DNA of 64,000 nucleotides, from assembly GCA_014925825.1 (NCBI GenBank), contig JACGCK010000048.1, positions 234,047 through 298,046 on the forward strand, given 5' to 3'. Source of the stretch: Pholiota molesta (taxonomy: Eukaryota; Basidiomycota; Agaricomycetes; Agaricales; Strophariaceae). Both the position numbers and the translations under genes were made by a program. This document shows, one piece after another, positions 11,733 to 23,393 of this stretch (position 1 is the stretch's first letter; the number at the start of each line of letters is the position of its first letter). The notes under the pieces were generated by a model. The model did not search any database, was not told the origin of the DNA, and saw only the letters and a list, made by a program, of their open reading frames with translations.

Positions 11733-12792
11733 ATGCGAACCACCTACCAGGATCTTCCTCTAGAACTTGTGGATCATATCTTCCGATATGGGTGCATCCT
11801 TTCGACCTCATTTTGCTTCGCTCTCAGTCGGACATCTTCTTGGACCCGTAAACTCGCGTTGCCATATATCTATTCAACCGTGATTTTCAAGACCGCGGCG
11901 ACAGCCCGGCTCATCTCGGAAAACGTAGTTGAGCATCCGGGTCTACTACCTTGGTTTCTTCCCAGAAACCATATTCGAAATATCTGCACAAGATCCGTAT
12001 GCAAACACTTGGTGGATATATTCCACAGTTGCAACCACTTATCCAGACTGGCTTTGGAGGAACGGGCTTTTCATATGATTGCAAACTATTCCTCGATTTC
12101 ATTCTCTGAGACAGACAGCTACATTCCAGAACAAGCCTTCCTTTATAAATCGGATATTCATCTCCTCATATTCGACGTCATGGATGGATATTCGACCTTT
12201 GTACCCCCATGCCTGGGACGACACCCATCTCACCTTTTAATGGGAAGATTACCCATCTGCGATTTGGACAGATAGGGTCGTATTCGGAACAAGTTGGGAT
12301 TCTGGTTCATTTCAACCGTCTTTCCCATATTGCCATTCCTTATCACTGCCCCGAAGAGCAACACCTATCAGACCTCCTCCGCGTATTTGATCTCTCGTCG
12401 TCGAAGATATCTCTTGTTGTGGTGCTGCTGACTGATAAATTGTCTGAGGAGGAGCATTTGGATGCTTTAAGATGGGTCGTTGATATGCGCAAACCAACTA
12501 CCGAGTGTCGGCTGTTCTTTCGAAACTGAAGGATCTACAAATGGAATGGGAAGGAAGCGCGACATGGGCGGATATCTGGGACAAAGCCGATTTGTTCACG
12601 CGATCTTTGCCTTCGTGGTGAGTCCCAATTCACAATATGCCGTATTGCCCTTGAATAAACTCAATTTTTGGCGCTCTCTAGATGTATCGCATCTTAATGT
12701 TTATGGGTCCTACCGACAACCCGGTAGATCTATATAATATTGGACGAATTGCTTTTATTCAACACGCGTTGGTGATTCAACTTTACTTGTAA
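11733..12792 (+). CDS. F-box-like protein, copy 1
   Basis: The N-terminus reads MRTTYQDLPLELVDHIF, an F-box start, followed by SSWTRKLALPYIYST, the short post-F-box motif common in basidiomycete F-box proteins. Such proteins usually link substrates to SCF ubiquitin ligases. The first frame runs to about 12190, then the frame changes to THLRFGQIGSY and LSEEEHLDALRWVVD, then changes again to NYRVSAVLSKLKDLQ and IWDKADLFTRSLPSW. A last exon (about 12682-12792, RILMF then DNPVDLY) is supported by a similar tail in the paralogue at 24184-24866. If the gene instead stops after LPSW, its end is 12621. The two or three frame slips are single-base. The substrate is unknown. Confidence 0.55.
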
Positions 12793-13053
12793 TTTGCTTT
12801 GTATATCATTTGAAACACCTGCGACGTGATGGAGACACCTAAGGCCTGTGGCGGGGTCTACGAAGATGTATAAAGAATTGATCAGTGACGGCGATTAGAA
12901 AGGGAACTGAAATTAGAAACTGGGAATGAAAACATTGACTCTGACATCAACTTGAGAACAATGTTGATGGGTGCATATGATCCTCGACGCGCGATGCATA
13001 ATAGGTAAATTATTATCTAGGTAGCTAGATGGATGTAAAATGGGCTTTCATGT

Positions 13054-14713
13054 TCATACAAAGAATTGGACGCGACCGAGTGCCACGGGCTTTGTAGCTG
13101 ACGGCTCCTCCTCATCCGGAAGTTTAATAGGATCCCTCTTTACCCGCTTGGACTGCGGTGCATCATCCTCATCAGAGTACGCGGCTTCGCTGTCGACAGC
13201 CTCGCCCTCGGACTCCAAGTCAGAGCCATCGCGATTTTTACCTTTGACGATACGACGCTTGCGTTTTTCCGTAGTCCGACCACCTTCGCGTTTGGGCCTC
13301 CTCGGCGGTGGGGCCCACGTAGGGAATGTGTCGTGAAGCTCTTGTTGAAATCGGTTGTCGTAACCGACACATTTCATCGTCCAAACGCCCATCCTCTGAG
13401 AAGAATTCGTTTCAGTGAAAGCTGGCTTGGAAGTAAGATTGTTCGCATATGAAATAAATATCCATACCTCCTTCCCTGAGAAATACGCCCCTTTCACATC
13501 ATCAGCAGTAATGACCTTATACCGCCCACTCAAGATGGCCTCATCCACCTCAAGTCGTGTCGGCTCGCGGTGCAGCTCCCTGCGGAGCAGTACTCGAGCA
13601 CAAACTCCTTCGCCCCACCCCATTTTGACGATCGCATTCGCCCACTTGTTATGAAACTACAGAAACATTATTCGTCAGAATCGTCAGACTCATATCCTCC
13701 AGAATACTGACTTACACGCGGGAGCTGGTCACGCCATTCTTGGACCGTCAGCGAGGGCGGATTCGCCGCATGCACTTCATACATCCCCTGGTACTGATAC
13801 ACGCTCTTCTTCGAGCCCGCGGCGAGGACGACTTTGACGAACACCCTCAACGTCCCCGGCAGATCGTCGCCCGCCGTAGTGCAAAACCACAGCCCAGGCG
13901 CCCCGGGCATCTGGGGTGCCTCCGGCTGGTACGCGGACGGCAGGAACATGAAGTCGTTCATCCCGTGTTTATCGAGGAACTTTTTGGCTGGACTCGGGAA
14001 GGTTTCCTGCATGTTGCCGCCGTATGCGGACGACATGAAGGCGCGCGTCACGGTTGTCTCCCGGGTGACCTGGTCCACGGTGAAATACTGGTCCGGTATA
14101 CCGAGGCCGATTGGCTTGAGACGTTCTCTTAGCGTCTTGGGGAGGAGAGCAGCGACGTTCTTCTTGATCTTGGGCTGCAAGGGCAATGTCAATAAATTCT
14201 GGACTCTGGAGACTGAGTATTCGATTTAAGAAGAGGACTCACGTCTTTGAGCAACTTGAGTTTCTTGAAATCCTCCTTCACCTCCTCGGCCTTTTGTTTC
14301 CGAACCGAAAGCAGGGTTGGCAGGAGGACGCCGTCGAAGATCTGGCGCGGAGGCCGTTGGTTCAAAGGTCCTGGTGTCGTGAGGTCGTAAATTTCGTCCT
14401 CAGATTTGATTCCTGGCATAGCCTCGACAGGAACTGACATCTAGCAAGAAATAATGAATAGTATATTTATTTCGGATTCACAGAACACCGCACCCTTGAA
14501 AAGCAAACGGGGGGACGTTCAGTCTTCCCAGCTTGGATTTTGCTCTCATCACTCGAGTGGGTGGAAATGGGTTTCTAAAAATCAAGGACCATTGGTTTTG
14601 GTTGGCACAACAAATGACATGTCAAAAGGTGTATTCATAGCACATACCGTGTACTGGGATTTTGGTATTGCCACGTCGTCGAATTCTTTCCCCTCTAATT
14701 TCGGAACCGACAT
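13054..14713 (-). CDS. DUF6697-domain protein
   Basis: This is a nuclear-looking protein of unknown function carrying the domain I know as DUF6697, common in Agaricomycetes. Probable exon 1 starts MSVPKLEGKEFDDV at 14713; exon 2 starts at 14440. The domain shows VTRAFMSSAYGGN, HGMNDFMFL, APQMPGAPGLWF, RVFVKVV, YQGMYEV and, after an intron near 13657-13712, KWANAIVKMGWG, LRRELHREPTRLEVDEAI, DDVKGAYFSGKE and CVGYDNRFQQEL. The C-terminal 75 residues are disordered and charged, with basic stretches such as EKRKRRIVKGK that could be a nuclear localisation signal, followed by an acidic run (DSEAAYSDEDD). All exons splice in frame without correction. The RING or zinc parts sometimes fused to this domain are absent. 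No biochemical activity can be read from the sequence. Confidence 0.75.
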
Positions 14714-15248
14714 CTAGACATGTTGTTTACTGTTTTAATGATAAAGCCAACGAGAGGGAAGCAAAAGAGTACCTACAGTGGACCCTCCAGCTGGTTTACG
14801 CGCAACGGAGGGAAAGAGAGGGTCGTGGGATGAGCGCCAACTTGCCAAGTTCAACGCCAGATGTCGGTGTCAGGGACGCCCATAGTCACGGCAACCTAAT
14901 CAACTGCGTCGAGCCTACTTAAGCTCCGACGGGAAGCGCCATCGCCGTTATCGAGCGCTCTCGGGAATTAGTCAATCAGAGGAGATACACATTTTTGAAT
15001 GAGCGGCCTTCTCGACTGGTTGGTCTTTGCACGCGCGTCAACTTCTGCGTATCTTGATTCTTGAGCATTCACGGAATGAAATTTCGTTTGCCCAATTTTT
15101 CCCGGATTTGAACGGGTTGTCTGTTTGTATGCTCGTCGCCATCTGCTATACATTAGCCATTGCTGCGTCCAATCTCACCAGCCGTAATACTTATCCTAAC
15201 ACAAGACTACAATTTGAATGATCGCGCATTACAAAACCCGGGCCACAC
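14714..15248. other. Intergenic region, nothing recognised
   Basis: These 535 bases hold the promoter of the DUF6697 gene and the 3' flank of the STE14-like gene. Open frames here are short and lack family motifs. Confidence 0.3.
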
Positions 15249-16008
15249 TCAAAAAACCCATGGTACCAATTTATATGGAACGTCGGCAGCCCAGCAGTAC
15301 CACTGAGCGCCAAAACGTCCCTGCATAAGGCGGTCCTCCTTCTCCAGCCGCGGCACGATAGCGACCGCGAAGATAGCAGCACCGACCGCCCAGCCCAGAG
15401 AAATCAGCGGCCCAGCCCACGCCGAGTGGAGCGCCCAGAGCACTGGCGCAGCCACGACCCAGGGTGGTGTGGCACGCGAGAGCGCCGAACATGCCCAGTG
15501 CGCCGCTGCTATAGCTCGCATGGCGGACGAAGGCGTATGGGCCGGATGTGATGAGGGTGTGGTCCCGGCGGAGGCTGATCTCGAAGGTGAATGATTCGCC
15601 GAGGAGTTGGTAGCACCGCTGGCGGATGCAGGTGCCGGAGATACAACAGAGCCAGGCGACGAGGAAGGGCCATGTGAGCTGGATGCTGTCTGCGTGCGAG
15701 GCGTGAGCGAGGGCTGAGAGCGTTAACTTTGAGAGCGGATTTTCTGGATAGTGGGCGGCTAGGATGGTGGAAATTTCAGCTAGTCCTACGAGATAGAAGC
15801 ATGCCTAAGCCGGTAGGTAGGTCAATGTTCTTGTTTATGAAGTCATTGTAAAAGGTGGACGCACCTTGATTGCGGGCGGAAGCCAATAAACTTCCCGCCC
15901 GATTGGGCCTATGCGTTCGGATGGTCGAGGGGGAGGCTGTGGGGCTGTATTAATTCTATGCACGGCCCAGATCACTGATAAAGAGAATGGTATCCTCAAC
16001 AGCGACAT
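15249..16008 (-). CDS. STE14: Protein-S-isoprenylcysteine O-methyltransferase-like membrane protein
   Basis: Ste14/ICMT enzymes methylate the C-terminal prenylcysteine of CaaX proteins such as Ras and mating pheromones in the ER membrane. The protein starts MSLLRIPFSLSVIW at 16008; an intron (about 15809-15862) follows PPAIK. The catalytic region shows SFTFEISLRRDHTLITSGPY and YAFVRHASYSSG, corresponding to the family's GPYxxxRHPxYxG motif (here Ala replaces Pro). The C-terminus has KEDRLMQGRFG and WAADVPYKLVPWVF, matching the usual conserved KED and end motif. Hydrophobic stretches throughout fit a multi-pass membrane protein. One base slips near 15466 (GALACHTTLG passes into PPWVVAAPVLW in another frame). 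Close relatives in mushrooms form a multi-copy family, so this may not be the principal Ste14. Confidence 0.75.
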
Positions 16009-16541
16009 TGTGAATGTGGTTTCCGATTTCGAGCCTGCAGCCTATCGTTCCTGCCACCGCTGTAGTTCGGTATTCCGCTAGACGACGCAGTTTATGTGAG
16101 ACTTTGATCTCCACTGACACTGAGGTCGAACTTCAAGCAGATTGCACGAAGCATGGCATTGTAAACGAAGGATGATGATGATGGAAGAGGCTCAGGTACA
16201 GTACATAGGAACGGTGAACGTGATCAGGCAGATAACTTCTCACGCCCTCCGTTCTGTTGACATGTCTCGCCTTCCATTAGTTTGACCTCCCTGAACGCGA
16301 CCGCGCCTCGAGCGTTGAACTACATATCCATTGCTGGCATCTTGTCAACCGCCAATGATTCATAGTACACACTCTCCAGCTTGTTATGGTCTGCGCATTA
16401 ATAGGGTACGGCACCACTGCGCGGCTTGTCTGCGGCGTCAGCGCACGTCCTGGTCGCGCCAGCGCAATGGGAGCTTGACGTCATTATGCAGCGGGATAAC
16501 CTCCAATAATTACTGCAGGCAATGTCTCTCTTCCGCACACC
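16009..16541. other. Divergent promoter region, nothing specific recognised
   Basis: These 533 bases lie between the STE14-like gene (leftward) and the alpha/beta hydrolase gene (rightward), and so should carry two promoters. I see no repeat or RNA gene. Confidence 0.3.
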
Positions 16542-18801
16542 ATGACCGACATCGCAGAGCAGCCTCCGCCGCAACGCTCGCGGACATGGTTCTTCTACGC
16601 CATTCTGGTCATCGCCGTCCTCCCCGTTGGCTCTCCGTTCCCATGTCTTGGTGCTTTGCCTTCTATTCCATTTATACGAAACGGTGGCCCACGTATTCGT
16701 GCTGTGGGGTGCCGTATTTTGGTCTCGTGTTGTGAGGTCGCGTGGATTGCGACTCGTCCTTTTCCCGGTCTAACTTCTTCCATTTTATATACAGGTCATC
16801 TTCAGTATTTATTATGGTACCTCGCGCGTCGAGTCTCGGGCTCAGCTCCATTTGCAACTGGCGCGCCGAAAGATATTCAGATAGCATACAGTCGTCTGCT
16901 GAAAGCCGGGCTCCGCGGAAACGCCTCCCCAGCGAAGGCGGGGACCTCGAAACGCTCCCTCTAGACGACAGGCCAGAGAGCCTCGCCGAACCATCGCCCA
17001 GCTCGACCGCCACGACCCGCGCGCCATCGAGTTCCGACACAGTCTCCGGAACTGGTTCTGCCAGGTCCCGTTCTCGTCCATCAAGCTCCATCACATGGAG
17101 AAATGGCTGTATTGGACGATGTACAACGAGCTGCTCCGCCGTTGGACCAGATCTCCCCGAGCGCAGAGGCGCTTTGGATAAGGCTTGGCGCTCTTGCAGA
17201 GGCGGATCGGGTGCGAGATACCGGAGGGTCAAGATGACGACCCGATGTGCAGCCGCTGCTCTTGACCTTAGACAAGCCTAATATCTTGTGGCGGCCGCTC
17301 TCTTTTTACTGCGGGTCAGCTTGGTAAACTGGTGCGTAATAACCTGTACATGAAACTATTCGACATGCGACGCGGGCACTCAAATGGCATCGAGTGAGTG
17401 ACTAAAACCAAGCTCCGTTCATCCAATTCTAATCCCACCCTCTCACAACATAGGTACCTATTCCGTACGCCCGCGGAATGGAACCCCAACACCTCGCCGC
17501 GCCCCATCATCTTCATCCACGGCTCGGGCTCGGGCTCGCGCAGTACTACCCCCTCCTCTCCTGCCTGACGACGCCTACGCGGACCGCCCGCTGCTCGTCC
17601 CGCTGCAGCCGCACATCAGCCAGGCGTTCTTCCACCCGCGGTTCCTGCACCCGCCGAGCCGGCACGACACCGCGGACCGGCTGGCGGTGCTGCTGAAGGA
17701 CCTGGGGTGGGCGAAGCTGGACGTGAGGGTGCCGGTGTCGGAGCTGTCGGGGTCCAAGGAGGGGAGGAGGAGGAGGAGGAGGATGCGTTTGTGGAGGTGC
17801 CGCAGAGGGGGGTGACGATGATCAGCCATTCAAAGTACGTGCTTGGTGCTTGTGTGTGCGGTTGGTGTGGATGGGTGGATTGGATGGCTACTGAGTATCT
17901 GTGTTTTTTGGTGTCTAGTGGTTCGTATACGCATGCGTGGATGTTGAAAGGTCACCCTGAGCTAATTGGACGGTCGTGCTTTATCGACCCGGTGACTTTT
18001 GTTCATGGGAAGGGGGTGCGTCGTCGATCCCTTTTTCTTTCTATGCGGTAGCTGACAGTTGAAATAGATGTGTGCTATAATTTCTTCTATCGCCCATGTA
18101 TGACGGTATGTCATCCATTTCCATTTGCCAGGATACTCCTACTACACTTATATCGGGGTTTTGGTGTGTTTTTATCTTAGGGTATGGAGATGCTCATACG
18201 CTACTACGTCGCCACGGAGCTGGGCGTGGCGAATCTGCTGCAGCGGCATTCTGCTGGTCGTCGAACTCGCTGTGGGTCGAGGAGATCCCGAATGCGAGAG
18301 ACCCACACGGACGCTGTTTGTCCTGGGGGGAAGGATGATATCGTAATGCCGAGGTGGGTTTGCTGCTGGAGATTTGACCTGGCATTTTTTTTTGGTTCTG
18401 CTGATACGAATACTTCCTGACGCCTTCCCCATTTTCACCCTTCTTGCGTTTTGTTGTTATTATGATGGAATACAGCGCGTCAAGCTCTATCTCACGTCGC
18501 ATGGGGTGCGCAAGAACCTGTGGTGCGATCCGACGGGGCGGCATGGGCAGGCGCTTGTGCCTGGGAGGCGGCGCTGAAGGAGGTCCTGCGGTGGTTGTCT
18601 GAGGATGAGGCGCAGAGTGAACTCGACGGGGCGGTATGGCTCGTGGACAAGGAAGTTTGGATGTGGTGGTTTTTTTTTTATTCTTATTCTTATTTTATTT
18701 TGAGTGATTTGGTCCGTGTACTTCATACTTCTTGTGTTATAGCACTGTATTCCATTTTTTGTGGCAATTTGGTTTGGCTTAGCATCGCCAATCGCCTATA
18801 G
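16542..18801 (+). CDS. Membrane-anchored alpha/beta hydrolase
   Basis: This belongs to a basidiomycete family with an N-terminal membrane segment and a C-terminal alpha/beta hydrolase fold. The start MTDIAEQPPPQRSRTW is followed by a hydrophobic stretch. A helical region includes DPRAIEFRHSLRNWF and SSIKLHHMEKWLYW. After LWRPLSFY and YLFRTPAEWNP comes the oxyanion-side motif PIIFIHG, then LVPLQPHISQAFFHPRFL and the nucleophile elbow MISHSNGSYTHAW (about 17815-17940), with serine in SHSNG. Later blocks are CFIDPVTF, ATELGVANLLQRH, SNSLWVEEIPNARDP, LGGKDDIV (probable acid) and GRHGQALVPG (probable catalytic histidine). At least five one-base slips occur, several in GC-rich homopolymers (for example near 17570). 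The end is set at the last stop in the terminal frame and could be earlier. Substrate unknown. Confidence 0.65.
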
Positions 18802-19035
18802 ATTCACACCAACTTCGAGTACTTGTCGAAGTTCTTCTGGTTTTCACCGCAATATTTTCTATATTCTTGGTGATAGAGCTAGATTTAAAATACATTTTTA
18901 TAGTACAAGGAAAAGCAAACGTGAAGAGAAGATATACATGCATACGGACCATAGAACAGATAACGCGAATACCAACAGGAGCCTAATATAAGTACACGCC
19001 CGCGAAACCCCAACTACTCACAACCACAACCACCT

Positions 19036-20677
19036 CTACCCCAACCGCGCCTTCTTCGCCCGCGTATTCCCGCCCGACCCATGCGCCACATATGCCCGCC
19101 GCCGCTCAGGCTCGCGAAGCTCGCCGAGCTCCCGGGCTTCGACTGCGACTGCCCGAACTGCTGCGGGACCATGGTGGTGGGCGCCCATGTTGTTGTTGTT
19201 GTGCGCGTGCGCGGCGGCCCCTGGTGCGAGGTGGTCGGGTGGAGGGGCATCATCGAGGGGCCTCGTCCTGCGTGATGCGGCGGTGCGGGGGATCTGGGAG
19301 AGGGGGATGGAGTGGAAGGCGCTGGGGGGTGGGGGTGGGGGTGGGGGAGGGGAGGGAGGGATGTTAGTTGAGGTGGGAAGGGAAGGGGAAGGGGGGGGGA
19401 GGGACGTACTTCCATGTGGGTCTGGGCTCGTCCTGGAACCATTGTGGTGTAAGCTTCTTTGGCGGTGAGCCGCTTTTCGGGGTCGTAGGTGAAGAGCTGG
19501 CGGATGAGGTCTTGCCCGGAGGCGCTCCGGATGCGGGAGTTGCACCAGCCGGAGAGTGGTTGTTGAAGCTGGTGGGGTATTGGTGTGAAGAAAAAATAAG
19601 AGGTCAAGAGAGAGACGTACTGATCGAGACGCTTCATGCTCTGGTATTCGGGCATGTCAACTAATCCTGGCCAGTCGCTCTCTGTAATGGTGTATTAAAT
19701 AAAATTAACAGAAAGAATAGAAATAACACACCATCTGGAGTGCCCAGAACCTCAAAGATCTTGAGCAACTGATCGCGCTGGAACGGACATTCTTCTTCGA
19801 GTCCAGCTTCGCCTCCTCGCCTTTGAAGATCGGGCGCAGACTCGCGAGCTCAGCAAGCACACACCCCACCGCCCAGCAGTCGATCGCCTTCGTATAATGC
19901 TTCGCGCCCATCAGGAGCTCCGGCGCGCGGTACCAGATCGTCACCACGACCTTGTCGCCCGCGAACAGCGGCTGGAGGGGCTCGTATATCAGGCGCGCGA
20001 GCCCAGGTCGCCGATCTTCACGACGCCGGCGGAGGTGATGAGGATGTTGGCGGGCTTCAGGTCGCGGTGGAGGATGTGGCAGGAGTGCAGGTAGACGAGC
20101 CGTTGAGGAGTTGGTAGAGGAGGATTTGAGGACGGCAGTGGTTATGGGTGTGCGCAGCGTTTGCGAGTGGTGATGAATTACTTGCTAATGTATTTTTTAT
20201 TGGACCGTTATGATGTAGATTTGAGGTGGGAACGCACCAGGAAATCGTGCTCTGCATATTCAAGACCATATAATGGACTTGTCCTCGAGGATAACTTCTT
20301 TGAGCGCACGACGTTCTCATGGTCAATCTCTCTGTTCAACTGCCGGTACGACCACCAGCACGGAGGTCATTCGCCATGCAACCCTAACAGCAGCCAAGAC
20401 AGCCCGCACGCACTGCAATCTCTCGAATAGCACTCTGGCTTATCCCGGTATAGGTGATGACGTCGCCCTCCTTGTCCGGCTTGAACTTCTTGATGGCGTG
20501 GATCGTGCCCTGGTCCTCGAGGCTGCGCGCCTTGTAGACGCGCCCGTACGTGCCCGACGAGATGAAGCCGAGGATGTCGTATTTGGACTGGACGGAGCGG
20601 TGGAGGGTGTCCCGCTTGTGGCGGTAGAAGCGCATGGGGTCATGCTGGAGGATGCTGCTGGACCATTCGTCGAGCAT
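19036..20677 (-). CDS. SSN3: Cyclin-dependent kinase 8 (Ssn3/Srb10), Mediator kinase module
   Basis: CDK8 with cyclin C phosphorylates RNA polymerase II and transcription factors within the Mediator kinase module. The start [15 protein letters not shown] is at 20677. Kinase motifs in order: [18 protein letters not shown] (glycine loop), [13 protein letters not shown] (catalytic lysine), [11 protein letters not shown] (the CDK8 form of the PSTAIRE helix), [10 protein letters not shown] (about 20050-20075), IGDLG-LAR (20000-20015), [19 protein letters not shown] and [12 protein letters not shown], the last two diagnostic of CDK8. The C-terminal extension reads [10 protein letters not shown] then RRITQDEAP with a Gln/Ser/Gly-rich tail. 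One G is missing in the DLGLAR codons (20002-20004), and other slips lie in the C-terminal extension. An intron at 19322-19409 is almost pure pyrimidine. Identification is strong; exact exon ends are less so. Confidence 0.85.
19322..19409 (+). repeat. G-run tract (C-rich intron of the CDK8 gene on the minus strand)
   Basis: On the plus strand this tract holds many runs of three to nine G separated by one to a few bases, which fits a G-quadruplex-forming pattern. On the coding (minus) strand it is an intron starting GTACGT and ending CCCCCCAG, almost wholly C and T. Its splice sites join [10 protein letters not shown] to a block starting AFHSIP. Confidence 0.6.
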
Positions 20678-21182
20678 CGCGGTGGTCGAACGCAACGAGC
20701 ATGGACGCCGCTGAAGCGGCGGTAGGTCCGGTCCGGTCCAAACGTCAATGTCCCACGATGGCGGGCGAAGCACCCACCCTTTTGAAACGCATTGACCACC
20801 ACTTGACCACTGCTTGACCACTCCGCTATATGAAAACATGTACCGTTTTTTATCGACATCAACAGCTATGTAACCATTGTCTGAGAAGACAGCTTGACGT
20901 TCGAACGCGTTGGACAACGCACATTTGACCGCAATGGCGTTCGAAATCGAACAGACCCGAAACAGACCTGCCAATTTATTTCCAAACCTTGTCGTCGTGG
21001 GACACCTTGCAGAAATGGGAATTTCAGCCTCGAGGGCTCGAATGCCATTATCGCTTCTCACTGTTTCCACATCCAATCATACTCGTTGAAATCAGTACAA
21101 TTTTCCGCCTGGTATGTTGGTCTCTTTGGATGTATGCATGTTATTGCGTTTTATCCACCATACAGAAATTCGGCTATATACC
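20678..21182. other. Divergent promoter region (CDK8 / HET gene)
   Basis: These 505 bases separate two divergently transcribed genes. An open frame on the minus strand continues upstream of the CDK8 start codon, but its sequence shows no kinase-family similarity and is probably untranslated leader. No other element was recognised. Confidence 0.3.
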
Positions 21183-23393
21183 ATGACGATCAATTCAGAG
21201 ACTACAACGCCTGATAATCCAGCATTATCACATCAAACACTATTGAAGGCCTTGCAAGATCTTATTGTACAGGTAGTGGACTCGAGGCGAAAGAACGGTA
21301 TGGGGTCTGTTGATTACTTACAACTGTCAACAAGGAAATCTGAGGCCTAGTTTCTGAAGATATCGATCAGACACACTTGGGACCCGAGGCGGGGAAGTTG
21401 ATTACAGCGTTGCAGGAGTTTATCTCAAGTACCATAACACGGTCTCAGCCCCAGGCGCAAAATACTATTACAGTAAGCTTGAGTGAAGGTGAGTATCGAG
21501 ACCGCGGCCCATTGCGTTGCGCTAATAAAGTTTGTTTTCCAGAGAAAATCAGAGTTGACGACGCAGACGACGATGCCGAAGGTATGCCCAGTTTATGACT
21601 TGTGCATTACAATGGCACTTATAGGTGATTATATCATTGGAATAGACGGTGAATTGTCTTCGAAGGCGAACTTGTTGCAAAAGCTTTCCTCTTCTGAATC
21701 GGACAAAGGGGATACCAAGGTTAATAATGCGGAGCATGCGGGTAAGCAACATAAATAACTGACGAAATTTCACGCCAGTTTTCATCAGGAATTGTAGACA
21801 CGGATTCGGAGAATTCGCAGCCGACAATGCGACAGAAATTGCTGCGTGCGCTGCGAAAACATGTCTTCAACACCATGCCTATTCGCTTGTTATGTTTCGA
21901 GCCACAGGGAGAGTCTGATTTTCAGATTACCCTGCTTGAAAGGGGCGCAATCTATGCACGCCTCGCAACAACACTAGAAGGAAATAACAACGACGAGGAG
22001 CTCCTCGCCCAAATGACACGGAAGCGCAGCACGCGCAGGAAAGGAACAGAGCAAGAAGTAATCGAACGGTTGATATCCAAACACACACGATATGCTATTC
22101 TCTCTCATACCTGGCTTCGTACGGTATCCAGTGAGGTAACCTACGATGACTGGAACAAAGGACGTCTCGAGACCAACGATCCAGGATATCAAAAACTGGT
22201 CAACTTTTGCAAAACCGCATGGAAAGATCACCATGTCATCTTCGGCTGGATGGACACTCTCTGTATCAACAAGGAAAGTAGCTCGGAGCTCGATGAATCC
22301 ATCCGGTCAATGTATAATTGGTATAGTCGTTCGGCTGTATGTATCACTTATCTTGCGGAGACTGGAACACTTTCGGATATGCACGCCGACCCTTGGTTCA
22401 CTCGCGGATGGACGTTACAGGAGCTGCTCGCGCCGAGTGTCATTAAATTCTATAATGCCGACTGGAATCAACTTGTTGACTCTTCAGATAACGACAAGCT
22501 GGATGCGGCGATCACGAAACAGATCGAGCGAGCAACTACAATCATACATTCCGAGCTTTATAATGTCCGCCTAGCACCTATTTCCCGCAGAATGCAGCTA
22601 GCGGCAACTCGTGAAGTGACTCGCGAGGAGGACACGTCGTACTCTCTGATGGGCATTTTCGATGTCAGCATCTCGACGGCTTACGGCGAAGGCGCTCGAC
22701 ACGCATTTTCCCGTCTACTACAAGCGATCTTCGTTTCTTCTAACGATGTCTTGGATATACTCAATTGCGCGGGAGAAGACCCCCTTCCACGGCCGTATAA
22801 TTCACGCGTTCTTCCATCAAGCCCTCAGAACTATATCAATCGCTCGTCGAACGAAAGACTATGTGGTAACCTAACTCGTCGCCTATTGAACCATTGACTC
22901 TTTCACACATGGGACTGCGTATATCGGTCATACTGATGCCTGGAAGATCAAAGCTGGATTCAATATCCCAGTATGAGGCTATTGGTGATTATAACGCCAC
23001 TGCCCATATTTCACCAGTTGGACTCTATAGTGACATCCCGACCACATACAATTTGCTGGACAGCCATACCTCTGGTGCAGATGGCTGGATTGGCTCGAGG
23101 AGTCTCGGACTGTTCCAAATTACAATCGCAGTTTGTAATTTCACCATTGCAAATCCGCAGATGTTATCGTTCTTCCAAAAATTTGCATCGGAATAGGCCT
23201 TGGTTGTCTTGAAGCTGCGGGTAAAGTTTCAAGTACGGGAGCGCTGTATGCTGTTGCAACAAAAGAGCCTATTGTAGTTGAGGTCAAAAAGACAAGCAAA
23301 GTTGGTGTTGATAGGGATCGTGCATGGGCTTGGGCTATTAAGACTGACGAACTAGCGAAACATGGCATGCAACTAGTAACCTTATATTTGTAA
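21183..23393 (+). CDS. HET-domain (heterokaryon incompatibility-type) protein
   Basis: HET domains trigger programmed cell death in fungal non-self recognition; many HET proteins are uncharacterised. Small 5' exons (from MTINSETTTPD at 21183) lead into a long exon from about 21795. HET motifs are in order: YAILSHTWLRTVSSEVTY (about 22090-22145), GYQKLVNFCKTA, FGWMDTLCINKESSSELDE, SMYNWYSRSAVCITYLA, DPWFTRGWTLQELLAPS, and the end motif EEDTSYSLMGIFDV with STAYGEGARHAFSRL (about 22625-22710). A C-terminal region follows, including EPLTLSHMGLRI and a tail ending AKHGMQLVTLYL at 23393. Frame slips occur near 22865 and near 23190. The 5' exons hold two short Leu-rich helices of similar pattern. 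No NACHT, ankyrin or WD repeats are present, so the protein is HET alone with extensions. Confidence 0.8.
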
